From positions 62,001-126,000 of the forward strand of contig NZ_SPHY01000001.1 in assembly GCF_004796535.1 (NCBI RefSeq): DNA of 64,000 nucleotides, read 5' to 3'. Under the pieces are notes generated by a model. It worked only from the letters and a program-made list of their open reading frames with translations, searched no databases and had not been told where the DNA came from. The DNA comes from Sphingomonas flavalba. GTDB taxonomy: Bacteria > Pseudomonadota > Alphaproteobacteria > Sphingomonadales > Sphingomonadaceae. Made by a program: the position numbers and the translations under genes. Below, one piece after another: positions 62,611 to 64,000 of this stretch; within the stretch, counting starts at the first letter, position 1, and every line of letters starts with the position of its first letter.

Positions 62611-62643
62611 AAAAGCAAAGGGCCGGGGATCGCTCCCCGGCCC
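62611..62643 (-). terminator. rho-independent terminator of groL
   Basis: On the minus strand a 10-bp perfect stem (62643-62634 with 62629-62620) has loop GCGA. It is followed by TTTGCTTTT. It lies about 35 bp past the groL stop. Confidence 0.8.
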
Positions 62644-62677
62644 TTCCTGTTCCAGCCGAGCGGCCGGGCGGGGGGAC

Positions 62678-64000
<1,323 letters not shown>

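Overview
The window is 64 kb of GC-rich chromosome from an alphaproteobacterium. The best guess is a sphingomonad (order Sphingomonadales). Supporting signs are the ctaA-rplM-rpsI order, an S9 protein with a long Ala/Pro-rich N-terminal tail, a PopZ gene beside a TolC-family gene, the cobA-DUF2849-cysI-DUF934-cysH cluster, and intergenic palindromes of the GAGCGTAGTCGAGGGA type. This placement rests on family knowledge; no search was run. I see no phage, insertion sequence, CRISPR array or rRNA. One tRNA (Cys) is present.

Layout. (1) 1-7.4 kb is housekeeping: the start of an alginate-export-type outer membrane protein, dxs, a zur/MerC pair with a Zur-like operator, ctaA, rplM-rpsI and amt. 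(2) 7.7-31 kb is a surface-polysaccharide island, visibly lower in G+C in parts. An 11-gene leftward operon makes UDP-L-FucNAc (fnlA-fnlB-fnlC), then encodes a Wzx flippase, a Wzy-like polymerase, three GT4 glycosyltransferases, a monotopic phosphoglycosyl transferase, a methyltransferase and an ATP-grasp enzyme. A divergent pair encodes a sugar aminotransferase and an exported beta-helix protein. A second leftward operon encodes an O-antigen-ligase-like protein, Wza, Wzc and an unknown membrane protein. wecB-wecC make UDP-ManNAc and UDP-ManNAcA. (3) 31-39 kb: valS, an S9 peptidase, popZ, a tolC-family gene, a pcm-like gene and a small unknown gene. (4) 39.4-48.3 kb: tRNA-Cys, an acyl-CoA dehydrogenase, a second small set of sugar genes (UDP-glucuronate-epimerase-like, galU, a WbpM/CapD-type dehydratase, GT4), sua5 and an alpha/beta hydrolase. 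(5) 48.3-64 kb: selO, astD, the sulfite/APS reduction operon, dnaB, UPF0262, cdd, dcd, an aminotransferase, phaC, crcB under a fluoride riboswitch, and the 3' part of groL.

How it fits together. The 7.7-31 kb region looks like a complete Wzx/Wzy-dependent exopolysaccharide or capsule system: nucleotide sugars (FucNAc, ManNAc/ManNAcA), initiating transferase, elongating transferases, flippase, polymerase, and Wza/Wzc export and length control. The least explained parts are the ATP-grasp/methyltransferase pair at the operon end, the Wzc-coupled unknown protein at 22.8-24.1 kb and the Tat-like beta-helix protein at 21.2-22.8 kb. Regulatory elements I can support are the fluoride riboswitch with a possible ribosome-binding-site switch, a Zur-like box, several intrinsic terminators, and two kinds of long intergenic inverted repeats.
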